The notes beneath the pieces were generated by a model. That model worked only from the letters and a program-made list of their open reading frames with translations. It did not search any database and had not been told where the DNA came from. From assembly GCF_001499965.1 (NCBI RefSeq), contig NZ_LQIT01000024.1, forward strand, positions 1-64,000: a stretch of DNA of 64,000 nucleotides, given 5' to 3'. The position numbers and the translations under genes were made by a program. How positions within the stretch are numbered: position 1 is the stretch's first letter; each line of letters begins with the position of its first letter. This document shows, in pieces, positions 1 to 8,788 of the stretch. The DNA is from Mycobacterium sp. GA-2829. GTDB taxonomy: Bacteria > Actinomycetota > Actinomycetes > Mycobacteriales > Mycobacteriaceae.

Positions 1-1302
1 CACCCCGGCGGCCCCCCACCCCCCGAATTCCGCACAGGCGTTGCGCAATACCCAGCGGCCGAGATCCCCGGCGAGGTTGATCGACTCCGCCACGCCGATG
101 AAGCGGTCCGGGGGGAGCAGTCCGCGCGTCGGGTGCTGCCAGCGCACCAGGGCCTCGGTGGCGAGGATCTCGCCGGTGCGGATGTCGACCTCGGGCAGGT
201 AGTGCAGGATCAACGAGCCGCTGTCGATGACGTTCTGCAGGTGCAGTTCGATGTCGTTGCGCAGCGCGATCTCCTGCGACATCCCTTCGCTGAAGACCCG
301 GATGCAGTTGCCACCGGCGCCCTTGGCGGTCAGCACCGCCTGGTCGGCACGGCTGAGCAGGTCCGAGGTGTCGTCGCATCCGGGTCTCCCGACGGCGACA
401 CCGATGCTGATCGTCCGCGTGAGCATCTCGCCGTCGATCGAAACCCGTTCGCGCAGAACGGATTGCAACCGGTGCGCGAGCGTCTCGGCGGCGTCGACGG
501 TCATCGGTGCGGTCGGTACGACGACGAACTCGTCCCCGCCCAGACGGGCGACGAACTTCTCCTCCTCACCCTGTTGCAGGCGTTCGGCGAGGATCCGGAT
601 GAACCAGTCCCCGGCGATGTGACCGAGGTAGTCGTTGACCGCCTTGAGCCGGTCGAGATCGAAGAACAGCACCGCGACCGGGCCGGGCGCACCCGCGGCC
701 AGCCGACGGTCGAGATGGGTGAGCAGCGCCCGCCGGTTGTACAGACCCGTGAGGTCGTCGTGCTCGGCGAGGTAGCGCAGGCGATCCTCGGCGGCGATCC
801 GCGCCTGTACCTGGGCGAACAGTGACGCGATCGCCTCGAGCGCGTTGAGTTCCTCCTGCTCCCAGACGCGGTCGCCGAATTTGACGAAGCCGAGCACCCC
901 GGTGGTGACCTCACCGGAGCGCAGCGGCACTTCGGCCACCGTGGCGGGCCCTCGGGAGTCGATCTCCGGCGGCGGTTCGGCCCGCAGGATCGTCGGGGCA
1001 TCGAGGTGCTCGGTCTCGGCGAACAACGGATCGGAGTCGGAGAAGTAGACGATCTTGAGCGGGTCCGGTCCGGCGGTCGCCGGACGCGGCGGCCATTCGG
1101 CGACGAGTTCCGAGGCACGGATCCGGTGGTCGTTGTGCCGCAAGAAGCTCACGTCGACGTCGAAGTAGGACACCAGGTCGCCCATCACCCGCCGGCTCAC
1201 CTCGACCGAGGTCGCGGACGTGACCGCCATGAGGTCGGTCGCGACTGTCGTCACGAGGACCTCGTGGTTTCTCGGCACCCTGTTCTCCGATCCCGGTCTC
1301 AT
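1..1302 (-). CDS. GAF-GGDEF-EAL cyclic-di-GMP protein, C-terminus cut by window edge
   Basis: Makes or degrades the second messenger c-di-GMP, presumably in the cytosol. The visible 434 residues contain an N-terminal GAF-like sensor region (about 20-160), a GGDEF cyclase domain with an intact RLGGDEF motif (GGDEF at 255-259) and the start of an EAL phosphodiesterase domain (EAL at 383-385, in TEALVRWQHP); the frame is still open at base 1. I see no RxxD inhibitory site five residues before GGDEF. The ATG at 1302 overlaps the stop of the upstream gene as ATGA, so translation is probably coupled. The domain order and neighbours match M. tuberculosis Rv1354c, a known bifunctional c-di-GMP enzyme. 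The family is certain; the balance of synthesis and hydrolysis is not. Confidence 0.92.
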   Translation of the reverse strand, partial: MRPGSENRVPRNHEVLVTTVATDLMAVTSATSVEVSRRVMGDLVSYFDVDVSFLRHNDHRIRASELVAEWPPRPATAGPDPLKIVYFSDSDPLFAETEHLDAPTILRAEPPPEIDSRGPATVAEVPLRSGEVTTGVLGFVKFGDRVWEQEELNALEAIASLFAQVQARIAAEDRLRYLAEHDDLTGLYNRRALLTHLDRRLAAGAPGPVAVLFFDLDRLKAVNDYLGHIAGDWFIRILAERLQQGEEEKFVARLGGDEFVVVPTAPMTVDAAETLAHRLQSVLRERVSIDGEMLTRTISIGVAVGRPGCDDTSDLLSRADQAVLTAKGAGGNCIRVFSEGMSQEIALRNDIELHLQNVIDSGSLILHYLPEVDIRTGEILATEALVRWQHPTRGLLPPDRFIGVAESINLAGDLGRWVLRNACAEFGGWGAAGV

Positions 1303-3425
1303 GCCGGTGCTGGTGTACTCAGCCTGCGGCGTCTGCTGCGCAACGTGGGGCGCGGCGCGATGGAGAAGCGTAGGACCAGCGCCTCGGACTCCTGCGCACC
1401 CGTGCCCGTCAGCGTACGGAACCGGCGCTGCAGCTCTTCGAGCCGACGCGCGTAGGCGGGGGACAGGTCGGTGAGTTCGCGTTCGTCGTGGGCGTAGAGG
1501 AACACCGGCGAGACCGGATGGGTCGCGACCCCGTGCTCTTCTGCACTGACCCACACCGCTTCCGTCGCGGCGCCGCCGCGCAGGTAATCGGCCAGCGTCC
1601 GTCCCTCGACGGTGACGACGCCCAGCGCGGCGCTCGAGGTCAGCCGGTCGTAGGTGTCGTCGCCGAGCGCCGAACCCGCCTCCCAGCGCGCCAGGTTCGC
1701 CATCACCTCGCCCCGGCGCAGGATGTCGAGTTTGACCATGTCGGTGGCGCCGACTTCCAGCGTCCGCACGTCGATACCCGTGTCGGGCGCCGGATCACCG
1801 GGCCAGCGCAGCTCGGAGAACATCTCCGCGTGCAGGTGTGCGGTGAGGTACCGGATCCGGTCGGTCGCCGCGAGGATCTCCGCGGCCTCGGCGAGGTCGC
1901 GGGGATCGGTGAGCAGCCGAAGCCGCGCGCCCTCGGCGTGCGCGGCGAGTGCCATCGCCTCCAGGTCGGCGGGTGCGATCGGCACACCGGAGCCGTGGTG
2001 GCGGTTGGTCTCTCGCCGCATCACCGCGGGGTAGAGGCGGGCGAGTTCGGGGTCGGCTGCGTCGCCGAGGCGCACGACCGCGCGCAGTGGGGTGCGTTCG
2101 TCGCCGTGTTCGAGGGTCACCTCGCCCCCGCGTCCGTGTGCGGCGGCGGCCACCCGCGCGTTGAAGACCGCGGCGCCCAGCGCGACGGCGCTGCCGCGGT
2201 ACGCGACGTCCATCGCGCTGGTGGCCTCCGGCGCCACCCACAGGCGGACGGCGTCGTGACGGGTTTCGATGCGCCAGGGCTGGGAGTTGCCGCCCGACGG
2301 TGCCCGCGCGGCGGCGGCGGCGACCTTCTCGGCCACCGACGCGGCCTCGGGGCCGTCGGCGGCCTCGTCAGCGGTGCCCGTGTCGGAGGGATGTTCGTGG
2401 GTGAGCGGATCGTCGACGTGGTCGAGCAGGGCGGCGGCGTCGATGCGGACCCGGCCCGAGGGCAGCGGCTCGCCGAGTCCGATCCGCCGCACCGCCTCGG
2501 ACACCGCGGTGGCCCCCAGCGCGACCTCACCGGCGAGCTGCGGCCAGGTGGTCAGGCTGGTACCGACCTCGACCAGTGATGCGGCCATTCGCGGGGACAA
2601 CGCACCCGCGTCGAGGATGCGCAGGACGTGGGGCACCTTGTCCTTGCTCGTGAGTCCGGCCAGCGCTGCCGAGTCGACGTCGCCGAGCAGCCCGTGCAGC
2701 AGCGGTCGCGACGGATCTAGGTCGTAGCGTTCGATGTCGAGCAGGCCCCGGTCGCTGGTGGCCATCAACACCGGGAGACGCCGGGCGCGGGCGTGTTCGC
2801 GCACGAGAACCTTGACGTCCAGGGAATCACATTCCTCGACCACCACGTCGAGGCCGTCGAGGAACTCCTCGACCGTGGCGGGGGTGATGCCCTCGGTGAA
2901 CACCCGCACCGGCAGGTACGGGTCCAGTTCGGCGATCCGGCGTGCGGCGACCACGGCCTTGTTCACCCCGACGTCGATCAGCCCCGCGGGCACCCGGTTC
3001 AGGTTTGACACGTCGAGCTCGTCGAAGTCGGCGAGCCGGAGTTCACCGCAAACCCCTTGTGCGGCAAGGGTATGCGCGACGGCGTGCCCGACGCTGAGGC
3101 CGATGACGCCGACCCTGAGCCGGCCGAGCCGCTCTTGTTCGTCGGCGGTGATCAGGTTGCGGTTGCGGTCGAGTCGCAGCCGGGCGTGCGCAGCGGGTCC
3201 GAGGACGCGGACGACGGTGTGCCGCCACGGGAAATAGGCCCACCGGGTCGGCTCGTCGGTGAGGTCCCCGACCGGTGGGCGCAGTTCCGCCAGGGCGGAG
3301 CGCAGTTCGGCGGCGCGGTCGACGAATTCGATCCCCGGTCGGGTGCGCAGCGTGGTGAGTGCGTCGTCCTCGTCGTCGAGGAGTGTGGCGGTGTGGGGCG
3401 AGGTCTCGGTGGCCGGTCTCGCCAT
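1299..3425 (-). CDS. ThiF/E1-like adenylyltransferase fused to a nitroreductase domain (Rv1355c-like)
   Basis: A 708-residue fusion. Residues about 100-260 form a ThiF/MoeB/E1-type Rossmann domain (GVIGLSVGHAVAH at 106-118, LADFDELDVSNLNR at 131-144, conserved Lys in VNKAVVAARR), which normally adenylates a carboxylate. Residues about 365-640 form an FMN nitroreductase domain with APSGGNSQPW at 375-384. I see no obvious E1 thioester cysteine. The start at 3425 is chosen because the ATG overlaps the preceding stop as TGATG; an upstream extension to 3629 exists but reads into that gene in another frame. M. tuberculosis Rv1355c (annotated moeY) has the same architecture. The moeY name implies molybdopterin synthesis, but the nitroreductase and acyltransferase-like neighbour suggest some other small molecule or peptide modification. 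Substrate unknown. Confidence 0.88.
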   Translation of the reverse strand: MARPATETSPHTATLLDDEDDALTTLRTRPGIEFVDRAAELRSALAELRPPVGDLTDEPTRWAYFPWRHTVVRVLGPAAHARLRLDRNRNLITADEQERLGRLRVGVIGLSVGHAVAHTLAAQGVCGELRLADFDELDVSNLNRVPAGLIDVGVNKAVVAARRIAELDPYLPVRVFTEGITPATVEEFLDGLDVVVEECDSLDVKVLVREHARARRLPVLMATSDRGLLDIERYDLDPSRPLLHGLLGDVDSAALAGLTSKDKVPHVLRILDAGALSPRMAASLVEVGTSLTTWPQLAGEVALGATAVSEAVRRIGLGEPLPSGRVRIDAAALLDHVDDPLTHEHPSDTGTADEAADGPEAASVAEKVAAAAARAPSGGNSQPWRIETRHDAVRLWVAPEATSAMDVAYRGSAVALGAAVFNARVAAAAHGRGGEVTLEHGDERTPLRAVVRLGDAADPELARLYPAVMRRETNRHHGSGVPIAPADLEAMALAAHAEGARLRLLTDPRDLAEAAEILAATDRIRYLTAHLHAEMFSELRWPGDPAPDTGIDVRTLEVGATDMVKLDILRRGEVMANLARWEAGSALGDDTYDRLTSSAALGVVTVEGRTLADYLRGGAATEAVWVSAEEHGVATHPVSPVFLYAHDERELTDLSPAYARRLEELQRRFRTLTGTGAQESEALVLRFSIAPRPTLRSRRRRLSTPAPA

Positions 3426-4165
3426 CAGACCGTGGCCACGAGTCCGCCGACCTCGTCGAGTTGGGCCGCGACCTGGCGGCTCTCGGCGAAGAACGTCGAA
3501 ACCTGCTTGGGATCGGCGTGATTGGCGAAAGTGCGCCGGTCCCACCACATCATCTTGGTCTGATAACGCGCATCCGGATATGGCGTGGCCGGAATTTTCG
3601 CGGCCAGTACACCGCCGGACGACAACCACCGATTGAGGACATATGCCGCGGCCGTCGCGACGGCGAATTGTGCGTCCAGCAGCGTCATCGAATGCAGCGG
3701 CATACGCGCCAGGACGTCGGTGAGCGCGCGGCTCTGTTCGGGGTCATCGCTCACCCACGCGGATTTCATTTCCACGACGCCGAAGGGTAGACGGTCACCG
3801 ACCATTTTCCGCACCGCGGTCAAACCGGGCTGACCGCTCCATTCGACGACCGCATGGCATTCGTCGATCTCCGCGTACGGCCCCTTGGCCCGCAGTCCGC
3901 CGACCACCTGACCGGCGGTGTTGATTCCCGCGCAGAACAACGCGGTGTCGTCCGCCCGCTCCAGCGCGGTGGTGTCGAGGGCTTTCTCGACCCCGTGCTT
4001 GTGATAGCTGGTTTGCGCCCCGCGAACATAGTCCGCCCATAGTTCGGGTTCCGTGGAGGGGTGCGCCACGACGATGGTGCACTGGCTGGCGTCATCCCAC
4101 CAGGTGAGTCTCCGGTCCAGTTCGAGAAGCCCGGGGGTGGGGGTGTCTAGCTGGGCGACAGTCAT
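3425..4165 (-). CDS. Predicted GNAT/autoinducer-synthase-like acyltransferase (Rv1356c position)
   Basis: A 246-residue protein I do not recognise with certainty. The pattern VVGGLRAKGPYAEIDE at about 86-101 followed by HAVVEW resembles the beta-4/beta-5 core of LuxI/FeeM-type N-acyltransferases in the GNAT fold; there is no signal peptide or membrane segment. It is the first gene of a three-gene set: its stop overlaps the start of the E1-nitroreductase gene (TGATG), which in turn overlaps the c-di-GMP gene (ATGA). The start at 4165 is preceded by GAAGGACGG at a suitable distance; the frame is open to 4279, so a 284-residue form is possible. It occupies the place of Rv1356c in M. tuberculosis. 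The acyltransferase assignment is an inference from pattern, not from a search. Confidence 0.6.
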   Translation of the reverse strand: MTVAQLDTPTPGLLELDRRLTWWDDASQCTIVVAHPSTEPELWADYVRGAQTSYHKHGVEKALDTTALERADDTALFCAGINTAGQVVGGLRAKGPYAEIDECHAVVEWSGQPGLTAVRKMVGDRLPFGVVEMKSAWVSDDPEQSRALTDVLARMPLHSMTLLDAQFAVATAAAYVLNRWLSSGGVLAAKIPATPYPDARYQTKMMWWDRRTFANHADPKQVSTFFAESRQVAAQLDEVGGLVATV

Positions 4166-4279
4166 CGGTATCCGTCCTTCGGGCAGCCACCTCGGGGGTT
4201 GGCGGCGGCTGATCTGGTAGCGCATCTCGCGGGGTTGCGAATACGCGAAGTTGAGTATCCCGCTCATAGTGGGTTCCAT

Positions 4280-5324
4280 TCCAGCTAGCGAGAAAATCTT
4301 GTCCAGTATTGCGTTATGGGTGCCACGGCGCAGTCCGCGTTTGTACGCGCGACTTCAAATATGGCAATCGCTCATTTGCCGGTCTTCGCAGGTTGTTAGT
4401 CCGGCGAACGGCATCGGCGAACTTTGCGATCGCGACGACCGCCGAGGGGGTGCGGAGTGGCATCATCTGCCACTTTCGGGGGGTTTGCCGGCTCGGCGAT
4501 CCTGTGAGACTCCTCACGCGCCCACAACGGCGGGTCGGGTGGCGCAGTGTGTCGACGGGAGACTCCATCGTTCGAGGTGAACGCGCCGAGGGTTGGCGCG
4601 GGTCGGCCCCTGGCCCGGATTTGACGCCGTCCGTGCTGGTACGACGCTCCGATCGGGTGGGGTCGCGCGGTGCGCTGACGGCAAGGTTCGGCGATTCACG
4701 GCAGTATCGTCGGCGCGGCGCGATGCGTTTGCCGGAATGGCCGCCGTCGATCTGGTTCAACGCGCGACGCCGGCACCCGCCGACCGCCGTCCGCGCGGCA
4801 CCTCGTGGGGTGCGCCTGGACGGCGGCAGGGTGGCGCCTCCGGGGCTCGAAACGCCGTGACCCCAGTTCGACGGGTCGGCGTCCGTCGGTGCGCGTACCC
4901 CGCGGTCGAGCTGCCTGCGCCGGGGACAGCCCGTCCTCAGCCTGCGGGAATTTGCCACCGATCGTTGCGGAGGACAATACTTCGAGCTTGCTCCCGAGTT
5001 TCTCGGTCGACGCCGTGGAACGCCCACATACCATCCCTCGAATGTGAGTGCGGTTGCGGTCGGACGCCGCGAGATCGACCCGCGTTCCGATTCGATCGGT
5101 GAAACCGGCGAAGTGGCCATTTATGCGAATTGCCGATATCGCGACGTCGAAACCAATTCATGATTCGCAACGAGTGCATTCGACCGGTGAATTCGAGGCA
5201 AACTCCAAAGGCGCTCTAACAGGCGACAGCCGGGGTCGTCGGCGTGCCCGGCGGGGGGCCGCGCCCCCGCGAACCGTAGGGTGCGAGTCGTCGGTGGCGC
5301 GTTCGCGCCGGAGAGGAGAAACCC
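4280..5324. other. About 1 kb without a supportable gene
   Basis: This stretch separates the minus-strand c-di-GMP set from the plus-strand hydratase and must hold both promoters. The open frames in it (for example 4314-5120 minus and 4593-5102 plus) are rich in Arg, Ser and Pro, have no recognisable motif and look like chance frames in GC-rich DNA. One short GC hairpin is visible (GCGGGGG at 5251-5257 pairing with CCCCCGC at 5264-5270), just ahead of the hydratase leader. I see no tRNA, rRNA, insertion sequence or gene remnant. Confidence 0.6.
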
Positions 5325-5777
5325 ATGAAGACGTTCAATGGACTCGACGAGCTGGCGGCCGCCGAGGGTACGGCGTTCGGCCCCACCGAATGGCTCGACG
5401 TCACCCAGGACCGGGTGAATCTGTTCGCCGACGCCACCGAGGACCACCAGTGGATCCACGTCGATCCCGAGAAGGCGGCGAACGGCCCGTTCGGTGGCAC
5501 CATCGCGCACGGGCTGTTGACGCTGTCGCTGCTGCCGCACTTCAGCCATCAGCTGTACACCGTGCAGAACATCGCGATGGCGATCAATTACGGCTACAAC
5601 AAGGTCCGCTTCATCAATCCGGTGAAGGTGGGGGCACGGCTGCGAGCGCGAGGCGAGATGAGCAAGGTCGATCGCCTCGACGGCGCCGTCCAGGCCACCA
5701 CGACCATCACCGTCGAGATCGAGGGCGCCGAGAAGCCCGCGGCGGTGGCCGAGTCGATCGTGCGCTTCATCGGCTGA
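5325..5777 (+). CDS. htdZ: MaoC-family R-specific enoyl-CoA hydratase, HtdZ-like
   Basis: Hydrates 2-enoyl-CoA (or dehydrates 3R-hydroxyacyl-CoA) using a single hot-dog fold. The 150-residue length, the hydratase-2 motif around DHQWIHVDPEKAA and the catalytic pair Asp40/His45 all match M. tuberculosis Rv0130 (HtdZ), as does the overall sequence as I remember it. The ATG is well placed behind GGAGAGGAGAAACCC. It is a single gene ahead of the flavin monooxygenase operon and 88 bp from it, with an inverted repeat and promoter in between, so it is probably transcribed separately. Confidence 0.9.
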   Translation: MKTFNGLDELAAAEGTAFGPTEWLDVTQDRVNLFADATEDHQWIHVDPEKAANGPFGGTIAHGLLTLSLLPHFSHQLYTVQNIAMAINYGYNKVRFINPVKVGARLRARGEMSKVDRLDGAVQATTTITVEIEGAEKPAAVAESIVRFIG

Positions 5778-5786
5778 GTGACCGCG

Positions 5787-5802
5787 TCTGACACCTGTCA
5801 GA
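5787..5802. promoter_or_regulatory. Inverted repeat TCTGACA-CC-TGTCAGA, candidate operator
   Basis: A perfect 7-bp inverted repeat with a 2-bp spacer sits immediately upstream of the predicted -35 of the flavin monooxygenase operon. That operon encodes its own EthR-like TetR regulator, which is the obvious candidate to bind here. Binding is inferred. Confidence 0.5.
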
Positions 5803-5807
5803 TTTCA

Positions 5808-5837
5808 TTGACGCGCGTCTGCGGGGGTTGTTAGTGT
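5808..5837 (+). promoter_or_regulatory. Candidate sigma-A-type promoter of the flavin monooxygenase operon
   Basis: TTGACG (5808-5813) and TAGTGT (5832-5837) are separated by 18 bp and lie about 28 bp before the GTG start at 5866. The -35 is good; the -10 fits only the loose mycobacterial TANNNT pattern. Confidence 0.4.
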
Positions 5838-5865
5838 GCCCGACATCACACCGTGAGGAGCGCAC

Positions 5866-7218
5866 GTGAGTCGAACGGCACCGCAGACGGCGATCATCGG
5901 CGCGGGGATCAGCGGCCTGACCGCCGCGAAGATGCTCAAGGACTACGGCGTCCCGCACACCACGTTCGAGACGTCCGACCGCATCGGCGGCAACTGGGCC
6001 TTCGGTAACCCCAACGGACACAGCAGCGCGTACCGCTCGCTGCACATCGACACCTCCAAGCACCGGCTGTCCTTCAAGGACTTCCCGATGCCCGAGCACT
6101 ACCCGTCGTTCCCGCACCACACCGAGGTCAAGGCCTACCTCGACGCCTACGCCGACACGTTCGGACTGCTCGAGGGCATCGAGTTCGACAACGGTGTGGT
6201 GCGGGCGGAGAGAGATCCCGCCGGCGGCTGGGACATCCTCGATCAGGCCGGGGACAAGCGGCACTTCGATCTGCTGGTCGTCGCCAACGGACACCACTGG
6301 GATCCGCGCTGGCCGGACTTCCCCGGTGAGTTCACGGGGGAAACCATCCACTCCCACCACTACGTCGACCCCCAGACCCCGCTGGCCCTGACCGGTAAGC
6401 GCATCCTCGTGGTGGGATTGGGCAACAGCGCCGCCGACATCACCGTGGAACTGTCGGCGCGGTCGCTGCAGAACCGGGTCACGCTGTCGACGCGTTCGAG
6501 CGCGTGGATCGTGCCGAAGTACATCGCCGGCCGCCCGGGGGACCAGCTCTTCCGGACCTCGCCCCACCTGCCGCTGTCGTGGCAGCGCAAGGCGATCCAG
6601 TTCATCGCGCCCATGCTGGGCACGGATCCGACGAGTTACGGTCTGCCGCCGGCCAATCACAAACTGTTCGAGGCCCACCCCACCCAGTCGGTGGAGCTGC
6701 CGCTGCGGTTGGGCTCCGGCGACGTCATCCCGAAGCCGAACGTCTCCCGCTTGGACGGTGACACCGTCCATTTCGAGGACGGTACGAGCGACGAGTTCGA
6801 CGTCATCGTCTACTCGACGGGGTACAACATCACGTTCCCGTTCTTCGACCCGTCGTTCATCAGCGCACCCGACAACCACATCCGGCTCTACAAGCGCATG
6901 TTCCTGCCGGGGGTCGACGACGTGGTGTTCATGGGGTTCGCCCAGGCGGTGCCGACGCTGTTCCCGTTCGTGGAATGCCAGTCCCGGCTGCTGGCCGCCT
7001 ACGCCGTCGGCCGGTACGCACTGCCCGACCGTGCCGAGATGGAGCGGGTGATCGACGCCGACCAGAAGCTGCACGCCGGACACTGCACCGACCGGCCGCG
7101 GCACACCCAGCAGGTCGACTACTTCGTCTACGAACACGACATCCGCACCCGCGAACTGGCCGCCGGCGCCGAGCGGGCCCGCCGCGCCCGGCCCGCGTTC
7201 GCGGATTCGGTTGTGTGA
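5866..7218 (+). CDS. Flavin-containing monooxygenase (FAD/NADPH)
   Basis: A 450-residue class B flavoprotein monooxygenase predicted to oxygenate a soft nucleophile or ketone. The FAD-binding GAGISGL lies at residues 12-18, the NADPH-binding GLGNSAADI in the middle, and the fingerprint FTGETIHSHHY fits FxGxxxHxxx(Y/F). The C-terminal part has the ATGY-like STGYNITFPFFD. The GTG start follows GAGGAGCG. Its stop overlaps the GTG of the TetR gene (GTGA), which in turn overlaps the alpha/beta hydrolase. A monooxygenase next to an EthR-like regulator recalls ethA/ethR, but here the regulator is downstream and co-transcribed rather than divergent. Confidence 0.88.
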   Translation: MSRTAPQTAIIGAGISGLTAAKMLKDYGVPHTTFETSDRIGGNWAFGNPNGHSSAYRSLHIDTSKHRLSFKDFPMPEHYPSFPHHTEVKAYLDAYADTFGLLEGIEFDNGVVRAERDPAGGWDILDQAGDKRHFDLLVVANGHHWDPRWPDFPGEFTGETIHSHHYVDPQTPLALTGKRILVVGLGNSAADITVELSARSLQNRVTLSTRSSAWIVPKYIAGRPGDQLFRTSPHLPLSWQRKAIQFIAPMLGTDPTSYGLPPANHKLFEAHPTQSVELPLRLGSGDVIPKPNVSRLDGDTVHFEDGTSDEFDVIVYSTGYNITFPFFDPSFISAPDNHIRLYKRMFLPGVDDVVFMGFAQAVPTLFPFVECQSRLLAAYAVGRYALPDRAEMERVIDADQKLHAGHCTDRPRHTQQVDYFVYEHDIRTRELAAGAERARRARPAFADSVV

Positions 7219-7865
7219 CAGTGGTTTCCTCGGCGCGTTCGGTCACCGACCGGCGTCCCGTCCAGCGCGGTGACCGGCGCCGTGATGCGATCCTCGACGC
7301 GCTCGACCGCTGGCTGCAGCAGTCGAGCCTGGAGACGGTGAACATCGCCGAGGTCGCACAGCAGGCCGGGGTGTCGCGGTCGGCGTTCTACTTCTACTTC
7401 GAGAACAAGGCGGCCGCCGTCGCCGCACTGACCGAGCGCATCCTCGACGAGACGCACGCGGTCACCCGGGCGCTGACCCGCGGTCCGGGCGCACCGCGCA
7501 GCCGGGTCGACGCGATGCTCGCAGGACTGTTCGACCTGTGCGAACGGCACCGTCACCTGTTCCTGGCCATGCTCGAGGTCCGTGGGTCCAGCCCCACCGT
7601 GCGGTCGATCTGGGACGACGCACGCGAATCGTTCGTCGACGACATCGCCGACATGATCCGCGCCGAACGCGCCGTCGGCGCCGCGCCCGAGGGTGTCGAT
7701 CCGCGCGTGCTGGCCGCGGTCCTCCTCGAGCTCAACGACCGCATGCTCGAGCGGCTCACCATCGGCGGGCCGCTGTCGGCCGATCAGCTGCGGCAGGGCG
7801 CCGCGGCGGTCTGGCTGAGTTCGATCTACGGCATCACCCACGGCGAGGAGGATCCCGACACATGA
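7215..7865 (+). CDS. TetR-family regulator, EthR-like
   Basis: A 216-residue repressor. The N-terminal helix-turn-helix is clear (INIAEVAQQAGVSRSAFYFYF-like stretch at about 40-60), and the C-terminal AVWLSSIYG resembles the VWVTSIYG end of EthR, as does the FYFYF segment. The GTG at 7215 overlaps the monooxygenase stop, the position expected for a coupled start; another GTG lies at 7221. A longer frame back to 6975 lies inside the monooxygenase gene and is not used. It probably controls its own operon through the inverted repeat at 5787-5802. Confidence 0.85.
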   Translation: MTVVSSARSVTDRRPVQRGDRRRDAILDALDRWLQQSSLETVNIAEVAQQAGVSRSAFYFYFENKAAAVAALTERILDETHAVTRALTRGPGAPRSRVDAMLAGLFDLCERHRHLFLAMLEVRGSSPTVRSIWDDARESFVDDIADMIRAERAVGAAPEGVDPRVLAAVLLELNDRMLERLTIGGPLSADQLRQGAAAVWLSSIYGITHGEEDPDT

Positions 7866-8788
7866 GCACCCCGGCCGAGGTGACCTTCACCTCCTTCGAC
7901 ACCCGTTGCGCCGCAACGCATTTCCAGAGCGACTCAGATCGCCTGACCGGCCCGCTCGGTCGTCCGGTGGTGGTGATGGCCCACGGGTTCGGCGGCACCA
8001 TGGACTCCGGGCTCCAACCGTTCGCCGAACGGCTGTGCGCGGCGGGCGCCGACGTGCTGACGTTCGACTACCGCGGGTTCGGCGCCTCCGACGGCCAACC
8101 GCGCCAGAGCGTGTCGGTCAGCAGACAGCTGCAGGATTACCACGCGGCGGTGGTGGCCGCACAGCGCCTGCCCGGGGCGGACCCCGCCCGGGTGGTGCTG
8201 TGGGGTTCGTCGTTCTCGGGCAGCCACGTCATCCGGGTGGCGGCGAGCCGGGCCGACGTCGCGGCCGTCATCGCCATGACGCCGCTCACCAGCGGGCTGG
8301 CGGCCAGCAGGGCCGCAGTGGCCCACCGCGACGTGGGGTCCGCGCTGCGCTGGTCGCTGGTCGGGGTCAAGAGCCGGATCGCCGTGGCCCGCGGGCGCGC
8401 GCCGTCGTTGATGCCGCTGGCCGCGCGACCCGGACAGCCGGGCGCCCTCGCGCTGGACGGCGCCTACGAGAGCTATCTGTCGATCGCCGGTCCGACGTGG
8501 CGCAACGAGATCGACGCCGCGATCGGGATGGAGCTGATCAGCGTTCGCACGACCCGGGAGGCCAAGCGGCTCCGGGTGCCGGTGCTGGTGCAGATCGCGG
8601 ACTTCGACCGGTTCGTCCCCGCCGACTCGGTGGCCACGACCGCGACCGCCGCCCGCGCGCAGGTGCACCACTATCCGTGCGACCACTTCGACGTGTGGCC
8701 CGGCCACGAGTGGCACGACCGGGCCGCGGCGGATCAGGCCGCGTTCCTCGGCCGGGTCTTCGCCGAGCCGTCGGTCAGAACTGGGTAG
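7862..8788 (+). CDS. Alpha/beta hydrolase
   Basis: A 308-residue serine hydrolase-fold protein. The oxyanion region MAHGFGGTMD is at about 39-48, the nucleophile elbow WGSSFSG places Ser117, and the acid and base are likely Asp in QIADFDRFVP and His in YPCDHFDVW. It lacks a signal peptide. It is third in the monooxygenase-regulator-hydrolase operon, its ATG overlapping the TetR stop (ATGA), so an ester or lactone made by the monooxygenase is a plausible substrate. Its last 14 bases overlap the convergent SDR gene. Confidence 0.85.
   Translation: MSTPAEVTFTSFDTRCAATHFQSDSDRLTGPLGRPVVVMAHGFGGTMDSGLQPFAERLCAAGADVLTFDYRGFGASDGQPRQSVSVSRQLQDYHAAVVAAQRLPGADPARVVLWGSSFSGSHVIRVAASRADVAAVIAMTPLTSGLAASRAAVAHRDVGSALRWSLVGVKSRIAVARGRAPSLMPLAARPGQPGALALDGAYESYLSIAGPTWRNEIDAAIGMELISVRTTREAKRLRVPVLVQIADFDRFVPADSVATTATAARAQVHHYPCDHFDVWPGHEWHDRAAADQAAFLGRVFAEPSVRTG

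Noticed and set aside
1488..2579. A long plus-strand frame opposite the E1-nitroreductase gene
   Set aside because: It is the mirror of a clearly domain-bearing gene and has no motif of its own.
4314..5120. A 268-codon open frame on the minus strand in the 4280-5324 gap
   Set aside because: Composition is dominated by Arg, Ser and Pro, there is no domain-like pattern or ribosome site, and similar frames occur opposite real genes in this GC-rich DNA.
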